Shown in pieces: positions 48,244 through 57,985 of a DNA stretch of 59,559 bases (within the stretch, counting starts at the first letter, position 1; each line of letters opens with the position of its first letter). The stretch lies in assembly GCA_905612485.1 (NCBI GenBank), contig CAJQSE010000004.1, positions 1 to 59,559 on the forward strand, given 5' to 3'. The notes under the pieces were generated by a model. It ran no database searches, was not told where the DNA came from, and saw only the letters and a list, made by a program, of their open reading frames with translations. The position numbers and the translations under genes were made by a program. Source of the DNA: an uncultured Candidatus Nitrosopumilus sp. Lineage in GTDB: Archaea > Thermoproteota > Nitrososphaeria > Nitrososphaerales > Nitrosopumilaceae.

Positions 48244-48797
48244 AATTAATTATTGGAATTACTGGCAGCACTGGTGTAATTTATGGAATTAGAATGCTTG
48301 AGATATTAAAAAAATTAAACATTGAAACCCATTTGGTAATGTCTGAGTGGGGTCAAAAATGTATTTCTATGGAAACTGAATATACTCTAGAATATGTTAA
48401 ATCTCTTGCTACAAATGTTTCTGATGAAAAAAATATGGCTTCAAGTGTTTCTAGTGGAACTCATAGAATTAACGGTATGATCGTTGCTCCATGTAGTATG
48501 AAGACATTAGCTGCAATTGCAAATGGATATGATGATACTCTTGTTGCAAGATCTGCTGGTGTTACAATTAAAGAAGATAGAAAATTAATTTTAATGGTTA
48601 GAGAAACTCCTTTATCTGCAATTCATTTAGAAAATATGCTGAAGCTCTCTAGATTGGGTGTGATTATTTTACCCCCTGTTACAGAATTTTATACAAAACC
48701 AAAAACAATAGATGATATTGTAAATCATGGAGTTGGAAAATGTTTAGACCAATTTGATATAGATCATGATTTATACCCTCGTTGGGGTAGTTTCTAA
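48240..48797 (+). CDS. ubiX: Flavin prenyltransferase UbiX
   Basis: Makes prenylated FMN, the cofactor of UbiD-type decarboxylases. The 185-aa protein begins with the Rossmann loop GITGSTGVIYGIRMLEILKK. It continues with VAPCSMKTLAAIANGYDDTL, a conserved RETPLSAIHLENMLKL and the end LGVIILPPVTEFYTKPKTID. All are UbiX hallmarks. No ubiD lies in the window. It is followed by an SRPBCC protein. Confidence 0.92.
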   Translation: MKLIIGITGSTGVIYGIRMLEILKKLNIETHLVMSEWGQKCISMETEYTLEYVKSLATNVSDEKNMASSVSSGTHRINGMIVAPCSMKTLAAIANGYDDTLVARSAGVTIKEDRKLILMVRETPLSAIHLENMLKLSRLGVIILPPVTEFYTKPKTIDDIVNHGVGKCLDQFDIDHDLYPRWGSF

Positions 48798-48804
48798 AAT
48801 ACCA

Positions 48805-49233
48805 TTGACTGCATTTTCTTTAGAAATAATAATTCATGCAAAACGAAAAGATGTTTTTAAGATTTTTTCAAATTATGAGGATTATGAAAAATTAATTCCT
48901 CAATATTTTCCGTCCATTCGAATTCGCTCAGTTAGGGGTAACACTGCCGTAGTTGAAGAACATCTGAAATTAGGTGATTTAGAATTACTACTAATGTCTA
49001 AACATGTTGCAACCCCATTTGTTTTACATGAGGTTTATGTAATTGGTGGAAAATCTAAGGGCAGTTACATCAAACAGGAGTTTGTTGAAATTCCTGAAGG
49101 CACTAAAATTTTGATTGATGTGGATTTGAAATTAACTGGATTGATGAAAATTCCAAAAGTACTTGACAAATCAAAATTAATTGAAAATTATTCTAATTTA
49201 TTGAATGATTTGACTATTTTATGTGAAAATTAA
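48805..49233 (+). CDS. SRPBCC/START-like lipid- or quinone-binding protein
   Basis: From TTG 48805 the protein starts MTAFSLEIIIHAKRKDVFKI, then FSNYEDYEKLIPQYFPSIRI and a long beta-sheet and C-terminal helix (DKSKLIENYSNLLNDLTILC). This is the helix-grip (polyketide cyclase/COQ10-like) fold. A start at ATG 48766 would overlap ubiX by 32 nt and add non-family residues. Being 7 nt after ubiX suggests a role with prenylated or quinone-like ligands (inference). Confidence 0.68.
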   Translation: MTAFSLEIIIHAKRKDVFKIFSNYEDYEKLIPQYFPSIRIRSVRGNTAVVEEHLKLGDLELLLMSKHVATPFVLHEVYVIGGKSKGSYIKQEFVEIPEGTKILIDVDLKLTGLMKIPKVLDKSKLIENYSNLLNDLTILCEN

Positions 49234-49505
49234 TCTGATTTTGCTTCTTTGGTAACGTTGTCTTTCTCAGCATTATCTTTGGTAACGTTGTCTTTCTCAG
49301 CATTATCTTTGTTTACGGTATCTTTGGCAGCATTATCTATTTCGCCTTTAAAGTCTTTGAGTTCTTTATCTCCTTGAATTTTTCCTTTCTCAAATTCTCC
49401 CTTGGCTTTACCAAATGTTTTGGCAAGTTCTGGAATTTTTTTTGCACCAAAAATTAGTACACCAATTACTACCACTAATACGATAATCTCAGTACTTCCT
49501 AACAT
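49230..49505 (-). CDS. tatA: Sec-independent translocase TatA
   Basis: ATG 49505 gives MLGSTEIIVLVVVIGVLIFG, then AKKIPELAKTFGKAKGEFEK: the single helix, the FGAKKIPEL hinge and the amphipathic helix of TatA. The C-terminal tail has two identical 10-residue repeats (DNAEKDNVTK) encoded by a 30-bp tandem repeat. GTG 49514 is an alternative start. It pairs with tatC just upstream for export of folded proteins. Confidence 0.9.
   Translation of the reverse strand: MLGSTEIIVLVVVIGVLIFGAKKIPELAKTFGKAKGEFEKGKIQGDKELKDFKGEIDNAAKDTVNKDNAEKDNVTKDNAEKDNVTKEAKSD
49250..49309. repeat. 30-bp tandem repeat (two copies) inside tatA
   Basis: Two consecutive identical or near-identical 30-bp units encode NAEKDNVTKD in the TatA tail. 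The unit number may vary between strains. Confidence 0.6.
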
Positions 49506-49532
49506 TATACTCACACTTGTCTGATTTCAGAT

Positions 49533-50324
49533 TTAAATGTTCAACTTTTTTCGTTGTTTGCGCTCGATGAATAACATGCCTACAAAATACAATCCTATCA
49601 TTGGACCTGCAATTAACATCATTGTTACACCTGTTCCATCTGGGGTGATGATTGCACCAAAAATTATAATGATCACAATTGCATATCTGGCATTTTTTCT
49701 CCAAAAATCATTGTCTACCATTTCTGACATTGATATTGCATACATTACTAGTGGAAGTTGAAATGAAAAACCAAATGCCAATAAAAATTGTAATACAAAA
49801 GTTACAAACTCCATTACATTTAGGAATGTAACTAATCCAGCTGATTCCCCGTATCTATATAAAAATTCTAAAATAAATGGAATTACAAAATTATATGAAA
49901 ATATACAACCTGCAATAAATAATCCTAAAGCTGGCAATGAAATATTTCTACTAACATTAATTTCATTCTCCTTTAATGCTGGTTTGATAAACCCTACAAA
50001 CTCTCTGATAATAACTGGCATTCCAATTACCATTCCTACAAGAGCTGAAACATACAATTGAGCAAAGAAAGCTTGACCTGGAGCTGTTTGAATTAATTGG
50101 ACTCCTTCTGGTACTAAATTTTGTTTCATATGGTTAGTAATTTGAGCTGCAATATTGTTTTGAGGTTCTAGCAGTGGGTAGTATAATGTAACTTCTCCTA
50201 TTTCTATTGGTTCTGCATGACAAGTTAGAAGAACCATTGTAATTACCCCAATTACTAAAACAATTCGAAGTAACCTTTTTCTTAATTCTTCAAGATGTTT
50301 GTTGACACTTTCTAAATCTGCCAT
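49533..50324 (-). CDS. tatC: Sec-independent translocase TatC
   Basis: A 263-aa protein with six helices. The conserved N-terminus is SVNKHLEELRKRLLRIVLVI, with the signal-binding Glu-rich cytoplasmic face. Later blocks PVIIREFVGFIKPALKENE and FGFSFQLPLVMYAISMSEMV are TatC-typical. It docks twin-arginine signal peptides and works with TatA. Same strand as tatA, 27 nt upstream of it. Confidence 0.92.
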   Translation of the reverse strand: MADLESVNKHLEELRKRLLRIVLVIGVITMVLLTCHAEPIEIGEVTLYYPLLEPQNNIAAQITNHMKQNLVPEGVQLIQTAPGQAFFAQLYVSALVGMVIGMPVIIREFVGFIKPALKENEINVSRNISLPALGLFIAGCIFSYNFVIPFILEFLYRYGESAGLVTFLNVMEFVTFVLQFLLAFGFSFQLPLVMYAISMSEMVDNDFWRKNARYAIVIIIIFGAIITPDGTGVTMMLIAGPMIGLYFVGMLFIERKQRKKLNI

Positions 50325-50380
50325 CTGGTATCGTTTTATCTGATGATATATGAAAATGTATATTTTTTGGAAGAATTTTT

Positions 50381-50851
50381 CTACTTTGGAATTGGTAATA
50401 GTTTTGCTTCTGGCAAGCCTAATTCTTTAAGTGCTTCAGCTGAAATATCTTCAAATTCTAAAGATATGATTGCTTTTGTGTTAAATTCAGTTTCCATTTC
50501 TTTTGCTAATGCTCCTATTTCTTTGCTTGAGAATATTTGTTTTGAATCTTTTAGAATTATTCTGTCTCCCTTTTCCATTTCTTTACCTCCAAATCTACTT
50601 TGAAGAAATTTGGTAATTTTTGGAAGTTCATTTCTATCTATGTTGTTGTAAAAATAACATATTCCTTTTACTGATTCATAATCATATGCTGTTCCCTTTC
50701 TATACATGAAAACTCCAATAAAATGTGCTTCCTCTTCAGGCTCTCTGATACATTTGATTTCCCAATTTAGTAATTTGCTTTCATCATAATCAAAATTATC
50801 TGTTTCCTCTGCAGTAACTTTCCAATATCTCATTCTTTCTTTTCTTGCCAT
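50381..50851 (-). CDS. Hypothetical 156-aa protein
   Basis: MARKERMRYWKVTAEETDNF, then EIKCIREPEEEAHFIGVFMY and FEDISAEALKELGLPEAKLL. Soluble and acidic, with an RYWKVT start seen in several thaumarchaeal hypotheticals. It is divergent from the methyltransferase gene. I do not recognise the family. Confidence 0.5.
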   Translation of the reverse strand: MARKERMRYWKVTAEETDNFDYDESKLLNWEIKCIREPEEEAHFIGVFMYRKGTAYDYESVKGICYFYNNIDRNELPKITKFLQSRFGGKEMEKGDRIILKDSKQIFSSKEIGALAKEMETEFNTKAIISLEFEDISAEALKELGLPEAKLLPIPK

Positions 50852-50943
50852 GTTATATTCAGTTCAATTATTCTGATATAACTATCTAACCCTAATTTTG
50901 TACTCTAGAAATCTAAATTACTGACCTAATCAAATACTTTAGA

Positions 50944-52107
50944 ATGGATATACGAAAATCTGTTCGTGCACAATATTTGAAGTTTTTAGACAGAGAACCT
51001 AATTTAGATGATTTGGATTATTATTCTAATGAATTAGAAACTAATCGAATAGAATTAAATGATCTAATTCTCATTCTCAGAAATTCCAACGAATCTAAAG
51101 AATTACTAAAACATCAAAAAATTCCTGAACTTGAAACCTGTTCTATTGATACTTACAATGATATCAGAATAAAAGGAAAAATAATTTCATCTGGATATAG
51201 AAATTCTGAAAAAAGATATAATGAAATATTCAAGTTTTGTAAAAAATTTAATCGCCCCATTTCTGTTTTAGATTTGGGGGCAGCTGAAGGTTATTTTACA
51301 TTTAGATTATCTGAGGACTTTTCTGGAGTTTTTATCGCTGTAGAAAGTAATCCAGAACGAAAATTATTGGAATTATGTATAAAAAACGATAATCGTAAAG
51401 TACTTCTTTTAGACAAACAAATGAATTTAAAAAATTTAAAAAATCTCAAAGAAGTTCAACATTTTGATGTTGTCTTAGCCTTGAATATCATTCATCATTT
51501 TGATGAACCTTTTCAAGATGTCCTTGATACTCTGGTTTCAATGAGTTCATTTTGTTTTCTAGAGCATCCAAATCCTTTGGAAAATAAGTCTACAAAAAAT
51601 TCTCAACGACTTGAAACAGAAAAATTGAATCTTGGTTCTTTTGACCCTATTTTATTAACCCAAAATAAATCTGGTCTGGGTAATTCTTTTAATCAAAAAT
51701 TAGAACGAAATCTTTGGTTACTACAGAATCTGCAATCCAAAACAATTGATCGTGGCTGGAGAGGTGCTAGTAAATATGATGAAGAGTTTGGTCCTGGTAA
51801 TCACATAAGTATAAAATCCAATTTTGATAAAATTGACATTGATTATGGTTTGAGAGATGAAACAAGAACTTGGATTCAAGGTATTGATTTAAGAACTTTC
51901 TTAGAAAATAATGGCGTGTATCCTACAAATAATGAAATAATTAATTTAATTGATAATTTAAAAATTGAAAATGCTAAAGATCTTGGACCTCATAATTTAA
52001 TATTGAATGGAGCGCGTCTTTTTGTTATTGATCAAGATGATAAATTTGATGATGTGAATACTAAAGAAAAATTAAAAGATTTTTTGAAACAAAGTGGATT
52101 ATTGTGA
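50944..52107 (+). CDS. SAM-dependent methyltransferase with DUF4214-like N-terminus
   Basis: A 387-aa protein. Residues 1-50 (SVRAQYLKFLDREPNLDDLD, YYSNELET) resemble DUF4214. The class I methyltransferase fold begins near 104 with SVLDLGAAEGYFTFRLSEDF (motif I), FIAVESNPER (acidic strand-2 end) and FDVVLALNIIHHFDEPFQDV (motif IV). The C-terminal 180 residues are mixed and unassigned. The substrate is unknown; the similarity to FkbM- or glycan-type enzymes is only general. Confidence 0.65.
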   Translation: MDIRKSVRAQYLKFLDREPNLDDLDYYSNELETNRIELNDLILILRNSNESKELLKHQKIPELETCSIDTYNDIRIKGKIISSGYRNSEKRYNEIFKFCKKFNRPISVLDLGAAEGYFTFRLSEDFSGVFIAVESNPERKLLELCIKNDNRKVLLLDKQMNLKNLKNLKEVQHFDVVLALNIIHHFDEPFQDVLDTLVSMSSFCFLEHPNPLENKSTKNSQRLETEKLNLGSFDPILLTQNKSGLGNSFNQKLERNLWLLQNLQSKTIDRGWRGASKYDEEFGPGNHISIKSNFDKIDIDYGLRDETRTWIQGIDLRTFLENNGVYPTNNEIINLIDNLKIENAKDLGPHNLILNGARLFVIDQDDKFDDVNTKEKLKDFLKQSGLL

Positions 52108-52164
52108 TATACAATAAAATTATTCGGAAGATAGATTAACCACTATTCTAATTTATTGATCATA

Positions 52165-52425
52165 ATGGTTGATTATTGTGTCCATGTTACGATAGAAAAT
52201 AAACCTGGAATTAGTGATCCTGAAGGAAAAACAATTTTGAATGATTTAGTGTTAAAGGGAACTCACCAAAATGTATCTAAAATTAATACTGCAAAAATGT
52301 TAAAATTTACAATTACTGAAAACAATAAAGAATCGGCACAATCAAAGGTTCGGGAAATTTGTGATGAATTACGTATTTACAATCCCATGGTCAGTGTAGT
52401 TACAATAGATGCATTTGATGCTTAA
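52165..52425 (+). CDS. purS: Phosphoribosylformylglycinamidine synthase subunit PurS
   Basis: An 86-aa subunit that, with PurQ and PurL, converts FGAR to FGAM. VDYCVHVTIENKPGISDPEG, then TILNDLVLKGTHQNVSKINT and a C-terminal CDELRIYNPMVSVVTID fit the PurS dimer fold. ATG 52165 is preferred over 52156. It heads the purS-purQ-purL-purF run. Confidence 0.92.
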   Translation: MVDYCVHVTIENKPGISDPEGKTILNDLVLKGTHQNVSKINTAKMLKFTITENNKESAQSKVREICDELRIYNPMVSVVTIDAFDA

Positions 52426-52497
52426 CTTGACTGACAATTCTAATAAAATTTGTATCTGACTGGCTCAAATTAAATAACTCTGAATCTAAAAACAATT

Positions 52498-53178
52498 GTG
52501 AATGTTGGAGTTGTAGTTTTTCCAGGAAGTAACTGTGATCGCGATATGTTTCATGTATTATCTGATGTCTTTAATCTAAATACTCATTATTGTTGGCATG
52601 CTAAGCCTCTTCCTGAAAATCTTGATGCTGTGGTTTTACCTGGGGGATTCTCCTATGGTGATAGACTTAGAGCCGGGGTAATAGCTGCCCACAGTCCAAT
52701 CATTCAAGATATTAAAAAAATATCTGAAAAAGGAATTCCTATTTTGGGTGTATGTAATGGATTTCAAATTCTTGTAGAATCTGGATTACTTCCAGGTGTT
52801 TTACTCAAAAATGATTCTCTTAATTTTATGTGTGAGTGGACTAATCTAACAGTTGAAAATAATAAAACTCCATTTACAAATCAATTTGAATTAAATCAAA
52901 AAATTCCAATTCCTATTGCAAATGGTGAAGGACGTTATTTTGTAGATGATGAAACTTTAGACCAACTTGAAAGAAAAAATCAAATTGTTTTCAAATATGA
53001 TCAAGTTGTAAATGGCTCTTCCAATCAAATTGCTGGTGTTTGTAACGATGATGGAAATATTGTTGGCATGATGCCTCATCCTGAAAGAGCTGTTGAATCC
53101 GAAATAAATCCTCACGATAATAAACCCTCATCATTAATTTTTGAATCACTACTAAAAAAAATGGGTGTTAATAATTGA
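52498..53178 (+). CDS. purQ: FGAM synthase glutaminase subunit PurQ
   Basis: A 226-aa class I glutamine amidotransferase. It has VGVVVFPGSNCDRD at the N-terminus, LPGGFSYGDRLRAGVIAA, Cys86 in ILGVCNGFQILVES, and the His194/Glu196 pair in MMPHPERAVE. The start is GTG. Its stop overlaps the TTG of purL (TTGA). Confidence 0.95.
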   Translation: MNVGVVVFPGSNCDRDMFHVLSDVFNLNTHYCWHAKPLPENLDAVVLPGGFSYGDRLRAGVIAAHSPIIQDIKKISEKGIPILGVCNGFQILVESGLLPGVLLKNDSLNFMCEWTNLTVENNKTPFTNQFELNQKIPIPIANGEGRYFVDDETLDQLERKNQIVFKYDQVVNGSSNQIAGVCNDDGNIVGMMPHPERAVESEINPHDNKPSSLIFESLLKKMGVNN

Positions 53179-55340
53179 GTCTAGAATCCCATGAATTAGA
53201 GGAATTAAAATCAAAAATTGGTAGAGAACCCACTTCTACTGAATTACAAATTGTAGCTGCTGAATGGTCTGAACACTGCTCTTACAAATCATCTAAAAAA
53301 CATCTCAAAATGTTGCCTATGGATGGTCCTTTAGTAATAAAGGAAAAAGGATATGATTCTGGAGTTTTAGATGTGGGTGATGGATATGTCATAACTGCAC
53401 ACATTGAAAGCCATAATCATCCTTCTGCTGTCGAACCATATGGTGGAGCTGCAACTGGAGTTGGTGGCGTAATTAGAGATATTTTATCTGCTGGCACTCG
53501 TCCTATTGCACTTTTAGATGGATTACGTTTTGGTGATATTGAAAAAGATCAACATGCAAAATGGCTTTTTAAAAATGCTGTTACTGGAATTGCAGATTAT
53601 GGTAATTGTTTGGGTATCCCCACTGTTGGAGGGGAAGTAGAATTTGATGAGTGCTATACAAATTATGCAATGGTAGATGTTGCAGCGATTGGATTTGGTA
53701 AAAAAGAAAATCTAATTAAAAATCATGCAAAAAAAGGTGATTTGGTGGTGTTACTGGGAGGAGCAACAGGTAGAGATGGAATTGGAGGTTCTCAATTTGC
53801 TTCTGATTCTTTAGAATCTGAAGATCGTTCTGCAGTTCAAATTCCTGATCCTTTTATTGAAAAATTAATCATTGAAGCAATTTTGGAAGCTAGAAATGAA
53901 AAATTAATTCATGCTATGAAAGATCTTGGTGGTGGTGGATTGTCTTGTGCAGTATCTGAAACTGCCGATTCTTTGGATATTGGAATTGAAATGGATGTTG
54001 ATAAAGTTCACACTCGTGAATCTGATATGCATTCTGATGAAATAATGATATCTGAATCTCAAGAAAGAATGTTGATTGTTACTGATAGTGAGAAATTAAT
54101 TAAATTACAAGATATTTGTAAAAAATTTAGAATTGATTGCTCTGTAATTGGTCATGTTACATTTGATAATAAAATGCATGTTAAAAAAAGTGGAAAAACA
54201 ATTGCAAATATTTCTACAGACATTGTTGCAAATGCTACTCTTCTTGATTTACCTTCAAAAAAACCAATTTATTTAGAAAATATTGAAAATACAAAATCTT
54301 TCCCCTTGCTATCTGATTATTCTGAAGTAATGCTAATACTACTTGCTTCTCCTAATATTGCAAGCAAAATTTGGGTTTATAGTCAATATGATCATGAAGT
54401 TGGAATTAGAACTGTAATTAAACCCGGTTACGATGCATCCGTTTTAAGACTAGATAATGGAAAATTCCTTTCAATTAAGATTGATGGAAATCCTAAACAA
54501 TGTTACATCAATCCACGTGAAGGTGCAATTGGTTGTTTTGAGGAAGCCTGTCGAAATGTTGTGTGTACAGGAGCAAAACCTATTGGAATGCTTGATCATC
54601 TTCAATTTGGAAATCCCAAAGACCCTGAAATTTTCTGGACCTTTTTAGAATCATTGAAGGGTTTAACTGATTTTGCAAAAGACTTTGACATTCCTTGTAT
54701 TGGTGGTAAAGTTAGTTTGTATAATGAAACTCCAAAAGGCTCGATTAAACCAACACCTGTAATTGGAGTACTTGGATTAATTGATAAGACACCTTTGAGG
54801 ATTCAAAAAATTAATTCTGGTGATTGTTTAATCATGATTGGTAATACTAAAGATGAGTTGGGTGGTTCTGAATATTCTGAATATATTCATAAATTCATTG
54901 GAGGTAAATGTCCTGTTGTTGATTTTTCAGACTCTAAGAAAAATATGAATGCTGTATTGGAAATTATTAAAACTGAATTAATTAAATCTGCACATGATTG
55001 TTCAAAAGGTGGATTGGCAATTGCAATATCTGAACTTTGCATGACTAATCTAATTGGCTGTACTGTATCTTTGGAGAATATCCCTGGTGATAAATTAGAC
55101 AATGACAAAATTTTATTTTCTGAAAGTCATTCTAGATATCTGGTAACTTTTGAAAAGAAAAATATTCAAAATTTAGAGGAATTATTAAAAAAACATAATG
55201 TTACATTCAAAATTATTGGTGAGTTTGGTGGAGAGTCAATACAATTCACTACTGATTCTAAGCCCCTAATTGATCTAAGCGTTGATAAGGCACAAAAAAC
55301 TTGGTTAAATTCGTTAAAGGAGATGGTAATGCATGCCTAA
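53175..55340 (+). CDS. purL: FGAM synthase large subunit PurL
   Basis: A 721-aa protein with two tandem PurM-like halves. It has EHCSYKSSKKHLK, HIESHNHPSAVEPYGGAATG (substrate and Mg site), GGATGRDGIGGSQFAS, KDLGGGGLSC and SAHDCSKGGLAIA in the second half. TTG start overlaps the purQ stop, and the stop overlaps the purF start by 8 nt, so purQLF is tightly coupled. Confidence 0.95.
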   Translation: MSLESHELEELKSKIGREPTSTELQIVAAEWSEHCSYKSSKKHLKMLPMDGPLVIKEKGYDSGVLDVGDGYVITAHIESHNHPSAVEPYGGAATGVGGVIRDILSAGTRPIALLDGLRFGDIEKDQHAKWLFKNAVTGIADYGNCLGIPTVGGEVEFDECYTNYAMVDVAAIGFGKKENLIKNHAKKGDLVVLLGGATGRDGIGGSQFASDSLESEDRSAVQIPDPFIEKLIIEAILEARNEKLIHAMKDLGGGGLSCAVSETADSLDIGIEMDVDKVHTRESDMHSDEIMISESQERMLIVTDSEKLIKLQDICKKFRIDCSVIGHVTFDNKMHVKKSGKTIANISTDIVANATLLDLPSKKPIYLENIENTKSFPLLSDYSEVMLILLASPNIASKIWVYSQYDHEVGIRTVIKPGYDASVLRLDNGKFLSIKIDGNPKQCYINPREGAIGCFEEACRNVVCTGAKPIGMLDHLQFGNPKDPEIFWTFLESLKGLTDFAKDFDIPCIGGKVSLYNETPKGSIKPTPVIGVLGLIDKTPLRIQKINSGDCLIMIGNTKDELGGSEYSEYIHKFIGGKCPVVDFSDSKKNMNAVLEIIKTELIKSAHDCSKGGLAIAISELCMTNLIGCTVSLENIPGDKLDNDKILFSESHSRYLVTFEKKNIQNLEELLKKHNVTFKIIGEFGGESIQFTTDSKPLIDLSVDKAQKTWLNSLKEMVMHA

Positions 55341-56775
55341 AGTAAAAGAAAATTGTGGTGTTGTTGGGATTTACAGTCTTTCTGGAAAGAATGTTGTTCC
55401 AATGGTTTTTGATGCATTACGTGCTTTACAACATAGAGGCCAAGAAGCTTGGGGATTTGCAGTTCCAAATAAACCTCCATTTAAGAAAATGGGATTAGTT
55501 TCACATTCATCATCTGAATTTAAAAAAATTTCACAGGAATATGCTTCTCCTTGTGTTATAGGTCATGTAAGATATTCTACTATGGGAACTAGTACATTGG
55601 AAAATGCACAACCACTTAAGGTGAAAGATCTTTGTATTGCTCATAATGGAACAATTGCAAATGCTCAAGAATTATCTAATTTAGTTGGTGGATGTTCTTT
55701 TACGCCTCAAAGTGCAAGTGACACATTGGTTGCTGCACAACGATTGGTATCTTTAATTTCTGAAAATGGCGACATGGGAAAGGCTCTTTCAATTTTAAAA
55801 AATGAAATGGTCGGGTCATATTGTTTTACTTTTATCTCTGATGATAATTCTGTATATGCTGCACGAGATCCTAAAGGATTCCGTCCTATGGTTTTAGGAC
55901 ATAAAGAATCTGATGATACCTATATTGTAACTTCTGAGTCTGCTGCTGTAACTGCAGTAGGTGCAACTCTTCAAAGAGATGTAGTTCCAGGTGAATTAAT
56001 TAAATTAAGTAAAACAGGTATAGAGTCTGAAATATTTTCACATGATACTTCTCGTGCACATTGTTCTTTTGAATTTACTTACTTTGCACACCCATCAAGT
56101 AACATGGAGGGACACAACATTTACATTTCAAGAAAAAATATTGGTAGATTTATGGCAAAGAAATTTCCTATTTTAGATGCTGATTTAGTAATACCCGTGC
56201 CTGATTCTGCAAGACCTGCAGCACTAGGATATGCACAAGAATTAGGTATTTCATTTGATGAGGGATTGCTAAAAGATAGGTATAGCAAGAAAGGCCCGTT
56301 GAGAAGTTTTATTGAACCACATCAAAGTGACAGGGTAGAAATTAATCGTTGGATAATTCCAATTAGTGAAATAATTAAAGGCAAACATGTTGTAGTTATT
56401 GATGATAGTTTAGTTAGGGGGACTAGTTCTAAAGCCATAATCAAAGCACTTCGAAGATCAGGAGCTAAAAAAATTAGCATGTTGATTACATATCCACAAA
56501 TCAACTATCCTTGTTATGCCGGAATTGATTTTCCATCTCAAGAAGAACTTGCAACATTTACTGATGGCAAAGAAATGACTACTGAAGAAATAACTGAAAT
56601 GGTTAGAAAAAGTATCGGTGTTGACTTTTTGGGGTACAATGATGCGGATAATCTTGCTGATGCTGTAGGCATGCCAAAGGATTCTATGTGCTTTACATGT
56701 TCATCTGGAAATTATGATTCACTAGGAATTAAACCCGATTTTAGTAAACGTGAACAAGTACGAGCAAAAATCTAG
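55333..56775 (+). CDS. purF: Amidophosphoribosyltransferase PurF
   Basis: First committed step of purine synthesis (PRPP plus glutamine to phosphoribosylamine). 480 aa. Cys8 in MPKVKENCGVVGIYSL would become the N-terminal nucleophile after removal of a 7-residue propeptide. VIGHVRYSTMG and IAHNGTIANA are glutaminase blocks; VVIDDSLVRGTSSKAIIK is the PRPP loop. Cys residues in the C-terminal CFTCSSGNYDSLG may bind an Fe-S cluster as in other PurF proteins. Confidence 0.95.
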   Translation: MPKVKENCGVVGIYSLSGKNVVPMVFDALRALQHRGQEAWGFAVPNKPPFKKMGLVSHSSSEFKKISQEYASPCVIGHVRYSTMGTSTLENAQPLKVKDLCIAHNGTIANAQELSNLVGGCSFTPQSASDTLVAAQRLVSLISENGDMGKALSILKNEMVGSYCFTFISDDNSVYAARDPKGFRPMVLGHKESDDTYIVTSESAAVTAVGATLQRDVVPGELIKLSKTGIESEIFSHDTSRAHCSFEFTYFAHPSSNMEGHNIYISRKNIGRFMAKKFPILDADLVIPVPDSARPAALGYAQELGISFDEGLLKDRYSKKGPLRSFIEPHQSDRVEINRWIIPISEIIKGKHVVVIDDSLVRGTSSKAIIKALRRSGAKKISMLITYPQINYPCYAGIDFPSQEELATFTDGKEMTTEEITEMVRKSIGVDFLGYNDADNLADAVGMPKDSMCFTCSSGNYDSLGIKPDFSKREQVRAKI

Positions 56776-56816
56776 TTTAAGATTTCATTAAATATGGTTT
56801 GAATTAACAAGATTGT

Positions 56817-57095
56817 ATGAAAGCTATGTGGAATAATATGGTAATTGCTGAAAGCAACAATACTGAAATTGTTGATGGTAATCACTATTTTCCGTTTGAT
56901 TCAATAAAATCAGAATATTTTGTAAAAGCTGAACTAACTACAGTTTGTGGTTGGAAAGGAAAAGCTAATTATTATTCTGTAACTGTAGATGGAAAAACCA
57001 ACAAAGACTGTGCATGGTATTATGCTGAACCAAATGATGCTGCTTCTAAACTAAAAGGAATGGTTGCTTTTTGGAATGGTATTGTTATCCAATAG
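56817..57095 (+). CDS. DUF427-family protein
   Basis: A 92-aa protein matching the DUF427 pattern: KAMWNNMVIAESNNTEIVDG, then NHYFPFDSI, TVCGWKGKANYYSVTVDGKT and AWYYAEPNDAASKLKGMVAF. The family is widespread and of unknown biochemical function. It sits between purF and purC on the same strand, possibly by chance. Confidence 0.85.
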   Translation: MKAMWNNMVIAESNNTEIVDGNHYFPFDSIKSEYFVKAELTTVCGWKGKANYYSVTVDGKTNKDCAWYYAEPNDAASKLKGMVAFWNGIVIQ

Positions 57096-57160
57096 AAGTC
57101 ATATTTCTTACCCTTTTATTTTCCTATCAGTTAAATCCTATTGAAATTTAATATAATTAA

Positions 57161-57985
57161 TTGAAGTTTCTGACTAGTGGAAAGGTAAAGGATCTTTACG
57201 ATGTGGATACACATTCACTACTTTTCCAATTCTCTGATAGAGTTTCTGCTTATGATGTAAAATTTAGTCAGGATATTCCAAAAAAAGGCCAAGTTTTGTG
57301 TCATTTTGCAGAATTTTGGTTCAATAAACTAAATGTAGCAAATCATTTCATAGCACGTAAATCTAAAACTGAAATTTTAGTTAAAAAAATGAAAATGATT
57401 CCTATGGAATGTGTAGTTAGAGGTTATTTTTATGGAAGTTTGATTAGTAGATGGAACAATGGTTCTATACAATTACCTAAAAATACTGATACTACTCTTG
57501 CAGCAAAATTAACTAAGCCGTTATTTGATCCTACTACTAAATCTGAACATGATATTCCAGTTGATAAAATAAAAGCTTTGGAGATGAATTTAGTTTCTGA
57601 AGAACAATACATTTTGTTGGAAAAAACATCTGTTGATATCTATAATCAAATGGCTTCGATTGCTAATGATGCTGGTTTCATCTTGGCTGATTTAAAATTA
57701 GAATTTGGAATTTTAGATGGTGAAATTGTCTTGGGTGATTCAATTGGCCCTGATGAATATAGACTATGGCCAAAAGACTCGTTTGCTGTTGGAAAAATTC
57801 AAGAATCTTACGATAAACAAATTTTACGTGATTGGTTGACTGCTAATGGTTATCAAAAACAATTTGAGGATGAAAGAAATGATGGTAAGGAACCAACTGC
57901 TCCTCAAATTCCTTCTGAAATAATTAAAACAATTACTGAACGATATGTTATTGCATATGAGAAATTAACTGGACTAACTCTTTAA
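57161..57985 (+). CDS. purC: SAICAR synthetase PurC
   Basis: Joins aspartate to CAIR using ATP. A 274-aa protein starting at TTG: MKFLTSGKVKDLYDVD; then FQFSDRVSAYDVKFSQDIPK, MECVVRGYFYGSL, and LEFGILDGEIVLGDSIGPDE followed by WPKDSF. Standard length. Closes the purine run. Confidence 0.95.
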   Translation: MKFLTSGKVKDLYDVDTHSLLFQFSDRVSAYDVKFSQDIPKKGQVLCHFAEFWFNKLNVANHFIARKSKTEILVKKMKMIPMECVVRGYFYGSLISRWNNGSIQLPKNTDTTLAAKLTKPLFDPTTKSEHDIPVDKIKALEMNLVSEEQYILLEKTSVDIYNQMASIANDAGFILADLKLEFGILDGEIVLGDSIGPDEYRLWPKDSFAVGKIQESYDKQILRDWLTANGYQKQFEDERNDGKEPTAPQIPSEIIKTITERYVIAYEKLTGLTL

